The translations under genes and the position numbers were made by a program. From the NCBI RefSeq assembly GCF_001895145.1, contig NZ_BDIR01000001.1, forward strand, positions 1 to 64,000: a stretch of DNA of 64,000 bases, written 5' to 3'. The notes under the pieces are model-generated. The model was not told where the DNA came from. It saw nothing but the letters and a program-made list of their open reading frames with translations, and searched no databases. Every line of letters begins with the position of its first letter. Position 1 is the stretch's first letter. This document shows, piece after piece, positions 8,488 through 14,796 of this stretch. The stretch is from Arcobacter sp. LA11. GTDB lineage: Bacteria > Campylobacterota > Campylobacteria > Campylobacterales > Arcobacteraceae.

Positions 8488-9822
8488 CTATAAGAGTCCA
8501 AATATATCCTTAGTAAAGTTTTTATACCATAATTTTGTTGCTTTTGCTGCATCCTCATTGATAGGTGAAAGATAAGAATTCACCTTGACATTATCCTTAT
8601 ATTTATAAGTGTGTGAAACAAATACTGCATCTTTATTTGTAACCATTGAATAACAAATATTACTAGGCATATTCTTTTTATAGTCAAATGTTTCATTTTT
8701 ATATCTTGCAACAATTTCCTTCGCAACTATATAGGCACAAGAGTTTGCCATATACGCACTTTTAGGATATGGATATTCTCCTTGGGCATCTCCTATTACA
8801 TAAACATCTTCATCACTCGTTGACCTAAATGTTGGCTTTCGAAGTTTTGCCCAAGCATTTTCGTACAACTCTAAATTTGCAATATTCACTAAAGAGTTTG
8901 CTTTATTTGGAGGGATTATTGAAGCCTCCTCATATTTAACTTCTAAGGTTTTATATTTTAATTCTTTTTTATCAAAACTTTCTACAAAAATAGTCTTTTT
9001 ATCAAAATCAATATCTTTAAAATTTGTTAAACTTCTATAGTCTATAAAATCTGAATAATATTTATTAAAAGCTTTTAAGAACTTTGAAGCTTTAGCAGCT
9101 GGTTTCTTTCTAGGGTCTAAAATAACAACTCTTCCATCAATATTATTTTGCTTAAAATAGTTTGCAATCATACAAGCTCTTTCATAAGGAGCAGGAGGAC
9201 ATCTATATGAAGAAGAAGGAATTGAGATAATAAAATCTCCCCCTTTGAAGTTTTTAATCATTCTTTTTAAAGCTAAATGCTCACTTCCAGGTTTTAATCC
9301 AGCAGGAGTCTTTTGTCTTGATTTTTGAGCTTTTGAAATATCACTATCATACAACTTAGTATAATCATAATCAATTCCACAAGCCATAATCATATAATCA
9401 TATTTTACTTTTGTTTTTGTTGTATATATTAATTTTTCATCCCTATTTATCTTAACAATCTTTTCATTTACAAAGGAGTACTTATATTTATTTACAGCAC
9501 CAAAATAGTCAAAATTCAAATCTTCAAAACTAACATAAGGAATTCCTCCAAGCCATAAATTACTATATGGACAAGAAATAAAGTTTTGTTTTTGTTCAAT
9601 AACAGTTACTTCTAACTTTGGATTGAGTTCTTTTAAAAACTTTGCAATACTCAATCCTGCATAACCTCCTCCACAAACAGCTATGTTTGTAGTTTTGTTA
9701 ATCAAATCATTCTCAGGATTATATTGGCATTCAAATTTTCCCTTTGCTACACTATCTGTACTATTTAATAACGCCGCACTTATTGCAGAGTATTTTATAA
9801 ACTCTCTTCTTTTCATTTTCAC
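8488..9822 (-). CDS. Flavocytochrome c sulfide dehydrogenase-type flavoprotein (FccB/SoxF-like)
   Basis: A periplasmic FAD enzyme expected to oxidise sulfide or a polysulfide. A twin-arginine-type leader (KRREFIKYSA) precedes the FAD-binding GGGYAGLS (residues 51-58). Residues around Cys208 (YRCPPAPYERA) and Cys390 (NICYSMV) match the positions of the redox-active disulfide of FccB. VYVIGDAQ (about 340-347) is the second FAD motif. The 444-residue length fits the family. It starts 3 bp after the preceding small exported protein, so the two are co-expressed. In known systems the partner is a haem protein FccA, but here the neighbour has no CxxCH. Direct transfer to a quinone or a separate cytochrome is possible. 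Confidence 0.82.
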   Translation of the reverse strand: MKMKRREFIKYSAISAALLNSTDSVAKGKFECQYNPENDLINKTTNIAVCGGGYAGLSIAKFLKELNPKLEVTVIEQKQNFISCPYSNLWLGGIPYVSFEDLNFDYFGAVNKYKYSFVNEKIVKINRDEKLIYTTKTKVKYDYMIMACGIDYDYTKLYDSDISKAQKSRQKTPAGLKPGSEHLALKRMIKNFKGGDFIISIPSSSYRCPPAPYERACMIANYFKQNNIDGRVVILDPRKKPAAKASKFLKAFNKYYSDFIDYRSLTNFKDIDFDKKTIFVESFDKKELKYKTLEVKYEEASIIPPNKANSLVNIANLELYENAWAKLRKPTFRSTSDEDVYVIGDAQGEYPYPKSAYMANSCAYIVAKEIVARYKNETFDYKKNMPSNICYSMVTNKDAVFVSHTYKYKDNVKVNSYLSPINEDAAKATKLWYKNFTKDIFGLL

Positions 9823-9825
9823 TCC

Positions 9826-10149
9826 TTATTCACAAGTTGGAAAAACTCTTGCATCAACTGCATTAGCTTTTACATATGCTTTTAAAAAAACAAGTGATTC
9901 ATTAAAACTTTTCTCTTTTAATGTCTCCGATAATTCAGAATTTTCTTTTACCAACTCCTGTTTTAAAAGATATCCTTCATCTTTAAACATCTCTTCCCAC
10001 TCTTTTATGGTATGTTTTTTTGCAAAACTTTTTGCATCATACTTTAAACTATCCTCTAGTAAAAATGAGTAATAAGTTTCACCTTTTTGTATATCACCTG
10101 CAAAAAGCGTATATCCAAGACATACTATTATTAGTAATTTCTTTACCAT
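9826..10149 (-). CDS. Exported haem-less protein with cytochrome-c-like pattern
   Basis: A 107-residue protein with a clear signal peptide (about residues 1-17, ending LFA). The mature part begins GDIQKGETYYS, followed by FAKKHTIKEWEEMF and a final FPTCE. This is the layout of short periplasmic cytochrome-like proteins, but there is no CxxCH and the only cysteine in the mature part is near the C-terminus. It precedes the FccB-like gene by 3 bp, where the haem subunit FccA is usually encoded. I read it as a partner subunit that does not bind covalent haem; function unknown. Its TACAAT -10 and the shared palindrome at 10208-10223 define the operon promoter. Confidence 0.6.
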   Translation of the reverse strand: MVKKLLIIVCLGYTLFAGDIQKGETYYSFLLEDSLKYDAKSFAKKHTIKEWEEMFKDEGYLLKQELVKENSELSETLKEKSFNESLVFLKAYVKANAVDARVFPTCE

Positions 10150-10180
10150 TTCTTATCCTTTTTATTAAATTTATAAACAA

Positions 10181-10250
10181 ATTGTAAATAAAAGAAAAAT
10201 AGTTTTATGTGATAGCTATCACAGAAGAAATTTTTTCAATCTCTTATAAT
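10181..10250. promoter_or_regulatory. Divergent class-II-type promoter pair around one Crp-like palindrome
   Basis: A perfect 16-bp palindrome, TGTGATAGCTATCACA (10208-10223), lies midway between two divergent genes. A TATAAT box (10245-10250) for the rightward DsrE gene and a TACAAT box (10186 back to 10181) for the leftward operon both begin 29.5 bp from its centre. A single dimer could therefore sit at -41.5 for both promoters. The start codons (10281 and 10149) are also almost equidistant from it. Confidence 0.85.
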
Positions 10251-10280
10251 TCCCTTGCAATTAACATAAAAGGAGAAAAA

Positions 10281-10712
10281 ATGAAACTAAACAAAAAAAT
10301 TGCAAGTGCGTTTATGATGTTATTCTTAACAGTAGGAGCTTATGCTTCAGAAGGATATAAAAACCTTTTTGTAACAATTACATCAGATAGCCTGAAAGTA
10401 TCAGGTATGGGTGTAGCTGTATCAAATGCTTTTCAAAGTGCAGGTGTAAATACAACAATCCTTATTGGAGCAGAAGCTGCAAAGTTAGCTCTGAAAAAAG
10501 GTAAACAAGAAGCATTTGGACCAACGGGAAAATCAGTTAAAGAGATGTTAGTTGGTTTATCAAAAAAAGGTGGAAAAGTTATGCTTTGTGGTATGTGTGC
10601 AAAATATGGTGAGATTAAACAATCTGATGTAATAGAAGGTGTTAAGATAGTATCTCCTGGTGATGTAGCAGGAGCTTTACTTGCGCCAGCAACACAAACT
10701 TTATCATTTTAA
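10281..10712 (+). CDS. Exported DsrE/DsrF-family protein
   Basis: DsrE-type proteins bind or transfer sulfur through a cysteine. This 143-residue version has a signal peptide (about residues 1-22, ending GAYAS), so it should act in the periplasm, unlike classical cytoplasmic DsrEFH or TusBCD. The body shows the fold pattern NLFVTITSDS, strands around TTILIGAEAAKLALKKG, and VMLCGMCAKYG with two cysteines, one of which is the likely sulfur carrier. The start at 10281 has AAAAGGAG upstream; an in-frame GTG at 10209 lies inside the promoter palindrome and is rejected. It is transcribed divergently from the sulfide-dehydrogenase operon. The Crp-type regulator follows 34 bp downstream. Confidence 0.8.
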   Translation: MKLNKKIASAFMMLFLTVGAYASEGYKNLFVTITSDSLKVSGMGVAVSNAFQSAGVNTTILIGAEAAKLALKKGKQEAFGPTGKSVKEMLVGLSKKGGKVMLCGMCAKYGEIKQSDVIEGVKIVSPGDVAGALLAPATQTLSF

Positions 10713-10717
10713 AGAAC

Positions 10718-10732
10718 GCGGGCTTTGCCCGC
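10718..10732 (+). terminator. GC-rich hairpin between DsrE gene and regulator
   Basis: GCGGGC-TTT-GCCCGC forms a 6-bp all-GC stem with a three-base loop, followed by ACTAAAGG rather than a T run. It probably acts as an attenuator or RNA stabiliser, so the regulator gene could still be read through from the DsrE promoter. Confidence 0.6.
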
Positions 10733-10746
10733 ACTAAAGGAAATTT

Positions 10747-11364
10747 ATGGAACTTTTTGATTATCATTGCTTTAGTAATTTAACTCCTAAAGAAAAAGAA
10801 AAGATTTCTAAAGAGTCTAGAAAAGTTATTCTTCCAAGTGAACAAATATTATATTATGTAGGAGATATCTGTGATGATATCCTTTTTTTAAAAAGTGGTA
10901 GTATAAAAATATATATTCAGCCAAAAGAACTAAGTTCCGAAGAGATGACTTTATATGAATTAAAATCTGGAAGTCAATGTGTTGTAAATCTATTTAGTAC
11001 AATATCTTCTCAACCTGCATTAGCTAATGCAATTACAGTTACGCCAATTGAAGGCTGGTTACTTCCTAGAGAAACACTTCTTTGGCTAATAGAAAACTCT
11101 TCTTCATTTAGAGAATTTAAAATGAATGATGTAAATAAAAGAATAACAGCACTTATAAATCTTCTAACTAATATTAAGTTTTCAAATATAGAACAACAAC
11201 TTTTAAACTGGTTATATGTACAAGGTCTTGATAAAATTAAAATTACTCACGAAAATATAGCTTGTATTATTGGAGTTACTAGAGAAACAGTAAGTAGAAA
11301 CTTAAAAAAATTAGAACAAAAAGGGCATTTAAAACTAGGAAGAGGAATGATCTTTTTAGATTAA
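10747..11364 (+). CDS. Crp/Fnr-family transcription regulator (TGTGA-type recognition helix)
   Basis: A 205-residue regulator: cyclic-nucleotide-binding-like barrel (about 1-115), dimer helix (about 118-145), and C-terminal winged helix with ITHENIACIIGVTRETVSRNLKKL. The recognition helix carries Arg179, Glu180 and Arg184 in the order (RETVSR) that E. coli CRP uses to read TGTGA. This matches the three local TGTGA-N6-TCACA palindromes. No FNR-type N-terminal cysteine cluster is present; cysteines 8, 42 and 78 are scattered and could sense thiol or sulfide, but that is speculation. With the DsrE gene 34 bp upstream it may be under its own control. The terminator at its end is shared with the convergent second regulator. 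Confidence 0.85.
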   Translation: MELFDYHCFSNLTPKEKEKISKESRKVILPSEQILYYVGDICDDILFLKSGSIKIYIQPKELSSEEMTLYELKSGSQCVVNLFSTISSQPALANAITVTPIEGWLLPRETLLWLIENSSSFREFKMNDVNKRITALINLLTNIKFSNIEQQLLNWLYVQGLDKIKITHENIACIIGVTRETVSRNLKKLEQKGHLKLGRGMIFLD

Positions 11365-11373
11365 AAGATCATT
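11346..11373. terminator. Bidirectional terminator between two regulators
   Basis: An 11-bp perfect stem (AATGATCTTTT/AAAAGATCATT) with a six-base loop. It overlaps the end of the rightward regulator and directly abuts the stop codon of the leftward one, with T-rich sequence on both exits. Confidence 0.75.
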
Positions 11374-12009
11374 TTATAAAAATTGATTTAAAAGTTTTTG
11401 ACGATCTACTATTTTAATATTTCTTTTTTCTTTCTCAATTATTCCATCTTTAATAAGCTTTGTAATTTTTCTTGAAAGTGTTTCTTCTCTTATATTTAAA
11501 ATCTCTGCAATTTTTACTTGTTTCAAAGTATTAAGAGATGCTTCATTATCATATATAAACTTTGCAACTTTTGCATTTATATCAATAGTCATATTTGTAT
11601 GAATAAAATTTTCCAAATATTTAATTTTTCTACTAAGTGATTTAATAAAAAGTGTCGAAATTTCTTTTTTATGTAAAAAATTATCTCTGAATTTTTCATA
11701 ATCAATCAAAATAACTTCAGATTCTGTTTCAAAAGAACAATTTGCAGGGAAAGGATTTTCTTCATAATTTGCAATTTCTGCAATAAAAGAAGGTGCATTT
11801 ATATTATGAATAATAATTTCATTGTCCTTATAATCGTGCTTATAAAGCTTAACAACACCACTTACTAATAAATATAAATATTTAGACTCATCGCCTCTAT
11901 AAAAAAGAATCTCATTCTTCGAATATTTTTTTAATATAGATATTTTTTGTAACTCTTCTATTTCATTTTCATCTAGCGTACTAAAAAAATAAAACTCTTT
12001 TAAATTCAT
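11374..12009 (-). CDS. Crp/Fnr-family regulator (NssR/DNR-like)
   Basis: A second Crp/Fnr regulator, 211 residues from the chosen ATG at 12009, which has a GAGAAG site upstream; the frame runs 17 codons further only by using a TTG. It has a sensor barrel (about 1-110), dimer helix (about 118-142) and winged helix ending in LNIREETLSRKITKL. The helix reads EETLSR, without the CRP-type Arg at the first position, so its target should differ from TGTGA and resemble FNR/NssR-type sites. Only one cysteine (PANCSF) is present, so no 4Fe-4S sensor. It is divergent from the YgbA-type gene, which points to nitric-oxide or nitrosative-stress control; this is inference. Confidence 0.8.
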   Translation of the reverse strand: MNLKEFYFFSTLDENEIEELQKISILKKYSKNEILFYRGDESKYLYLLVSGVVKLYKHDYKDNEIIIHNINAPSFIAEIANYEENPFPANCSFETESEVILIDYEKFRDNFLHKKEISTLFIKSLSRKIKYLENFIHTNMTIDINAKVAKFIYDNEASLNTLKQVKIAEILNIREETLSRKITKLIKDGIIEKEKRNIKIVDRQKLLNQFL

Positions 12010-12104
12010 AACTTCTCTTTTCTTGATAAACATCATTGCATTACTAAAAATTTTATACAAAAATGATAAAATAGAATTTAAAATAAAAGAGTAACTTTTT
12101 AATC

Positions 12105-12458
12105 ATGGAAATAGTAAAGTTTAAAGAAGAAATTAATACCTTAAAAAAATTCTTTGAAGTCTATTGTAAAGAAAAAGACGTAGACCAAAAAATTATTACA
12201 AAAACACTAAACTACAAAAATGAAGAAATAAAGATTGAGCTAAATTTATGCCCTGAATGTCTTAGAAAAATAAACTATTCTTTTGATAGATTATTAGAAT
12301 GTCCTCACGATATAAAGCCTAGATGTAGGACTTGTCCTACTCCATGTTATGAAAAAAAACAGTGGAAAGAAGCAGCAAAAATAATGCGTTATAGTGGAAT
12401 GAGGCTAGGGTTACTCTCATTAAATAAAAAAATAAAAAATATTTTTAAAAGAAACTAA
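12105..12458 (+). CDS. YgbA-type nitrous-oxide-stimulated promoter family protein
   Basis: A 117-residue cysteine-rich cytoplasmic protein. Cys49-x2-Cys52, Cys66, Cys74-x2-Cys77 and Cys81 are arranged as LCPEC, ECPH, RCRTCPTPCY, followed by KIMRYSGMRL. This is the signature of the YgbA_NO family, in E. coli controlled by NsrR and linked to recovery from nitric oxide. The six cysteines suggest metal or Fe-S binding. It is divergently transcribed (95 bp apart) from a Crp/Fnr regulator. That neighbour probably controls it, but I could not identify an operator with confidence in the AT-rich gap. Confidence 0.8.
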   Translation: MEIVKFKEEINTLKKFFEVYCKEKDVDQKIITKTLNYKNEEIKIELNLCPECLRKINYSFDRLLECPHDIKPRCRTCPTPCYEKKQWKEAAKIMRYSGMRLGLLSLNKKIKNIFKRN

Positions 12459-12550
12459 TGTGGCATATTAAATAAAACTATTACAATTGAAAATATACAT
12501 ATACCCATAGTTATATGGTGGTCACTACTTCTTTGTTCACTGTTATTCAT
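12455..12550 (-). CDS. 31-residue single-helix membrane ORF
   Basis: A very short frame with an excellent ribosome site (AAAGGAGGTAAGT) before the ATG at 12550. The product begins MNNSEQRSSDHH and continues into one hydrophobic helix (about residues 14-28). It lies downstream of hsp20 behind the hsp20 hairpin, and its stop overlaps the end of the convergent YgbA-type gene. It resembles in layout the 33-residue ORF at 14092-14193 (MNN start, polar head, single C-terminal helix). Function unknown; expression is unproven. Confidence 0.45.
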   Translation of the reverse strand: MNNSEQRSSDHHITMGICIFSIVIVLFNMPH

Positions 12551-12566
12551 TACTTACCTCCTTTTA

Positions 12567-12590
12567 AAGAGGAGTAAAAAAACTCCTCTT
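12567..12590 (-). terminator. Hairpin after hsp20
   Basis: A 9-bp perfect stem (AAGAGGAGT/ACTCCTCTT) whose loop on the minus strand is a T run, directly after the hsp20 stop codon. The strong ribosome site of the 31-residue ORF begins just beyond the stem. Confidence 0.65.
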
Positions 12591-13005
12591 ATTTGATTTC
12601 TATACTTTTTTTGATTTTTTCTTCTGTCAATTTTGGAATAATTACTTCCAAAACACCATTATCTGATCTTGCTTCAATATTCTCAACATCTACATTTTCT
12701 GGTAGATTAAAACTTCTTGAAAACTTCCCAAAAGTAGTTTCCAATTTATAATAATCATCTTCTTTTATCTCATCTTTTGTTTTTCTTTCACCTGAGATAA
12801 TTAAAAGGTCATTATTCATATCAACTTTAATATCTTCTTTTTTAACACCTGGCAAATCTACATCAATATGATATGCTGCTTCACCTTCTCTTGTATTAAC
12901 AACTGGAACAAATCCACTTACAGCTTCATTTGTATTTGGATATGTATAAAAACTTTTTTCTATTTCTCTCATTTGTTTGAAAGGATCAAATCTTGTTACT
13001 AACAT
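12589..13005 (-). CDS. Small heat-shock protein, Hsp20/alpha-crystallin family
   Basis: An ATP-independent holdase chaperone that binds unfolding proteins in the cytoplasm. The 138-residue protein has a short N-terminal arm, an alpha-crystallin domain from about residue 35 (YHIDVDLPGVKKEDIKVDM, DLLIISGER) and the conserved ARSDNGVLEVIIPK near the C-terminus. The final IEIK supplies the IxI-type tail that bridges oligomers. The upstream region carries three CIRCE-like inverted repeats, one of them overlapping the -35 of a good promoter, which predicts HrcA repression. Confidence 0.92.
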   Translation of the reverse strand: MLVTRFDPFKQMREIEKSFYTYPNTNEAVSGFVPVVNTREGEAAYHIDVDLPGVKKEDIKVDMNNDLLIISGERKTKDEIKEDDYYKLETTFGKFSRSFNLPENVDVENIEARSDNGVLEVIIPKLTEEKIKKSIEIK

Positions 13006-13056
13006 TTCATACTCCTTATTTTTAATTTCTTGAACTATCTCTTATCAAGTAATGAA

Positions 13057-13197
13057 ATTATAACACTATTTTTTAGCACTTGTCAATAGTAAGTGCTAAA
13101 TATTTTAGCACTTTATTGGATAATATGCTAATTAGATACCATTAATAGGCTATTATAAAATTTATAAATTTTAGCACTCTCTTAATATTAGTGCTTA
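13057..13197 (-). promoter_or_regulatory. hsp20 promoter with three CIRCE-like operators
   Basis: Minus-strand promoter: TTGACA at 13086-13081 and TATAAT at 13062-13057, 18 bp apart. Operator 1 (13073-13099) is TTAGCACTT-N9-AAGTGCTAA, a perfect inverted repeat differing from the HrcA consensus TTAGCACTC-N9-GAGTGCTAA by one symmetrical change, and it overlaps the -35. Operator 2 (13105-13131) has a perfect left arm and a 7/9 right arm. Operator 3 (13171-13197) is TTAGCACTC-N9-TAGTGCTTA. Centres are 32 and 66 bp apart, near whole helical turns. The divergent gene at 13269 could also be affected. Confidence 0.85.
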
Positions 13198-13268
13198 TTT
13201 TAATACTATTTTATATCTTTTGTTTAAAATTTAAGTCTAATTTTCTTTATATACTATATAATTAAATT

Positions 13269-13904
13269 ATGAAATTTATTCAGAAATTATTACTCCTTTT
13301 AGGATTATCAACATTTTTAAACCTTTTTGCAAACGATATTATAGAACAGAAAAATATTTATAAAGATATTAAAAAAGTACCAAAGAAAAAAGCTGCACTT
13401 CTTCTTGGAACTGCAAAATACGTAAAAAAAGGTAAACAAAACTATTTCTATACATATAGAATAGAAGCAGCTGTAAAACTATGGAAAGCAAATAAAATTG
13501 ATGCAATTGTAGTATCAGGAGATAATGGTACTAAATACTATGATGAAACAACAACTATGTTTAAAGATTTAGTAAAAAAAGGTGTTCCATCTGAATATAT
13601 AGCTAAAGATCATGCAGGATTTAGAACTTTTGATTCAATTGTAAGAGCCAAAGAGATATTTGATTTAGATGATTATATTATAATTTCTCAAGAATTTCAT
13701 CTAAAAAGAGCTCTATATATTGCAAATGAAAAAGGACAAAAAGCCATAGGCTTTGCAGCACGTGATATTAAAGGTACCAATGCTGCAAAAAGAATGGAAG
13801 CTAGAGAATTTCTAGCTGGAATCAAAGCCTTTTTAGATATAAATGTTTTAGATACAAAACCAAAATTTACTGGAAAGAAAATCAAAGTAAACTATAGAAA
13901 ATGA
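13269..13904 (+). CDS. sanA: SanA/YdcF-family (DUF218) envelope protein
   Basis: The 211-residue protein has an N-terminal signal/anchor (about residues 1-21). The DUF218 body closely follows E. coli SanA: AALLLGTAKYV, YRIEAAVKLWKANKIDAIVVSGDNG, AGFRTFDSIVRAKEIF and IIISQEFHLKRALYIA. SanA affects envelope permeability to vancomycin at high temperature and stationary phase; its molecular role is not established. The start at 13269 is the only sensible ATG, with a weak ribosome site. It shares an upstream region with hsp20 and its CIRCE elements, so heat-linked control is possible but unproven. Confidence 0.82.
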   Translation: MKFIQKLLLLLGLSTFLNLFANDIIEQKNIYKDIKKVPKKKAALLLGTAKYVKKGKQNYFYTYRIEAAVKLWKANKIDAIVVSGDNGTKYYDETTTMFKDLVKKGVPSEYIAKDHAGFRTFDSIVRAKEIFDLDDYIIISQEFHLKRALYIANEKGQKAIGFAARDIKGTNAAKRMEAREFLAGIKAFLDINVLDTKPKFTGKKIKVNYRK

Positions 13905-13907
13905 TTT

Positions 13908-13988
13908 TTATTTATTAACTATTAGACCAATCCATGTAAATAGACTTAATAAACTCCATAGGTAAAAACTAATTTCATCTCCTGCCAT
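13908..13988 (-). CDS. 26-residue membrane-type small ORF
   Basis: The product, MAGDEISFYLWSLLSLFTWI and six more residues, is almost entirely one membrane helix with a charged tail (NK). It starts inside the end of the 32-residue ORF (14-base overlap), which would allow translational coupling, but it lacks a clear ribosome site of its own. Function unknown. Confidence 0.35.
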   Translation of the reverse strand: MAGDEISFYLWSLLSLFTWIGLIVNK

Positions 13989-14073
13989 ATGAACATTGAT
14001 TAAATAGAAGTTCTAATTCCAATAGTTCATATTCCATATCTGTAGACTCAAAATTTTTTAAATATGCTTTCAT
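13975..14073 (-). CDS. 32-residue acidic small ORF
   Basis: The product begins MKAYLKNFESTDMEYELLEL and ends in CSYGRR; it is a soluble, Glu/Leu-rich peptide. AGAGG lies about 9 bases before the ATG. It is the middle of three consecutive minus-strand small ORFs. Function unknown; homology in related genomes would decide whether it is real. Confidence 0.4.
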   Translation of the reverse strand: MKAYLKNFESTDMEYELLELELLFNQCSYGRR

Positions 14074-14091
14074 AATTAACCTCTATTCAAA

Positions 14092-14193
14092 TTAGTTTGT
14101 AACTAAAATAAAACTTGTAAATATAATAGTTGCTTGTATTCCTATAACTATTAAATAATCGTTTATATTTGTATTTATATTATTGTTATTCAT
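14092..14193 (-). CDS. 33-residue single-helix membrane ORF
   Basis: A good ribosome site (TAGGAGAAAAAA) precedes the ATG at 14193. The product has an Asn-rich head (MNNNNINTN) and one hydrophobic helix (about residues 13-31). A 14-codon open frame with its own ATG (14231-14187) ends overlapping this start, and an AGGTCC/GGGCCT hairpin lies just before the ribosome site, so a leader-peptide arrangement is conceivable. This is the first of three small ORFs filling an otherwise gene-free 400-bp stretch. Confidence 0.45.
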   Translation of the reverse strand: MNNNNINTNINDYLIVIGIQATIIFTSFILVTN

Positions 14194-14235
14194 TTTTTTC
14201 TCCTAAATAGGCCCTATTAAGGACCTTCATTTTTA

Positions 14236-14268
14236 AATAGGAGAAAATATACCTCCTATTCTTTTTTT
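14236..14268 (+). terminator. Rho-independent terminator-like hairpin
   Basis: AATAGGAG, nine bases, CTCCTATT, then CTTTTTTT on the plus strand. The plus-strand gene it would serve (sanA) ends 330 bp upstream. It might instead block antisense reading into the acetyltransferase gene or be part of the small-ORF leader. Confidence 0.5.
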
Positions 14269-14303
14269 AAATTAAAATTCGTATTAATATTCATTTTCAA
14301 GCC

Positions 14304-14753
14304 TTAAACACTCAAAAAATACGAATAAAACTCCTCATCTTTTACATAGCCCAATTCTTCATATAAAGTTTGTGCTTTTTTATTTTCTAAAGCTGTTTGT
14401 AAAAATATCCCTTTAGAACCACTTTTTATTGCCATTTGTGTTGCTTGATTCATAAGCATTTTTGCTATACCTTTTTGCCTATGATTTTCATCTACAAATA
14501 AATCATTTAATATCCAGGAACTTTTTGCACTTACAGAAGAAAAACTTGGATAGAGTTGGGTAAAACCTAAATATTCCTCTTTTTCGTTCTGGACGTAGAA
14601 AATTACAGATTCATCTTTTTCAACTCTTTCTTTTAAAAATACCTCTGCTAATTCTAAATTACTCTCTTGATTATAGAAAACCCTATAACTATCAAATAAC
14701 TTTGTTAATTTTTTTACATCATTCGCATTTGCTTTTTTTACTATTAAATTCAT
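14304..14753 (-). CDS. GNAT-family N-acetyltransferase
   Basis: A 149-residue acetyl-CoA-dependent acyltransferase. The GNAT core is visible as SSWILNDLFVDENHRQKGIAKMLM (motif A, with the R/Q-x-x-G-x-A acetyl-CoA loop) and ALENKKAQTLYEELGYVKDEEFYSY (motif B). The length is typical. The acceptor substrate (protein, antibiotic, amine or metabolite) cannot be told from sequence. It is a single-gene unit with a ribosome site AAAGGAAAG. Confidence 0.85.
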   Translation of the reverse strand: MNLIVKKANANDVKKLTKLFDSYRVFYNQESNLELAEVFLKERVEKDESVIFYVQNEKEEYLGFTQLYPSFSSVSAKSSWILNDLFVDENHRQKGIAKMLMNQATQMAIKSGSKGIFLQTALENKKAQTLYEELGYVKDEEFYSYFLSV

Positions 14754-14796
14754 TTTCTTTCCTTTTTATTCTTTTATTAATTTTTTTTGCATAAAA

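Noticed and set aside
9683-10072. 129-codon plus-strand frame opposite the FccB-like operon
   Set aside because: It is antisense to two well-supported genes, has no ribosome site and has the composition of a mirrored coding strand.
10209-10280. In-frame GTG start extending the DsrE protein by 24 residues
   Set aside because: It starts inside the promoter palindrome, upstream of the -10 box, and hides a signal peptide. The ATG at 10281 has AAAAGGAG and gives a proper leader.
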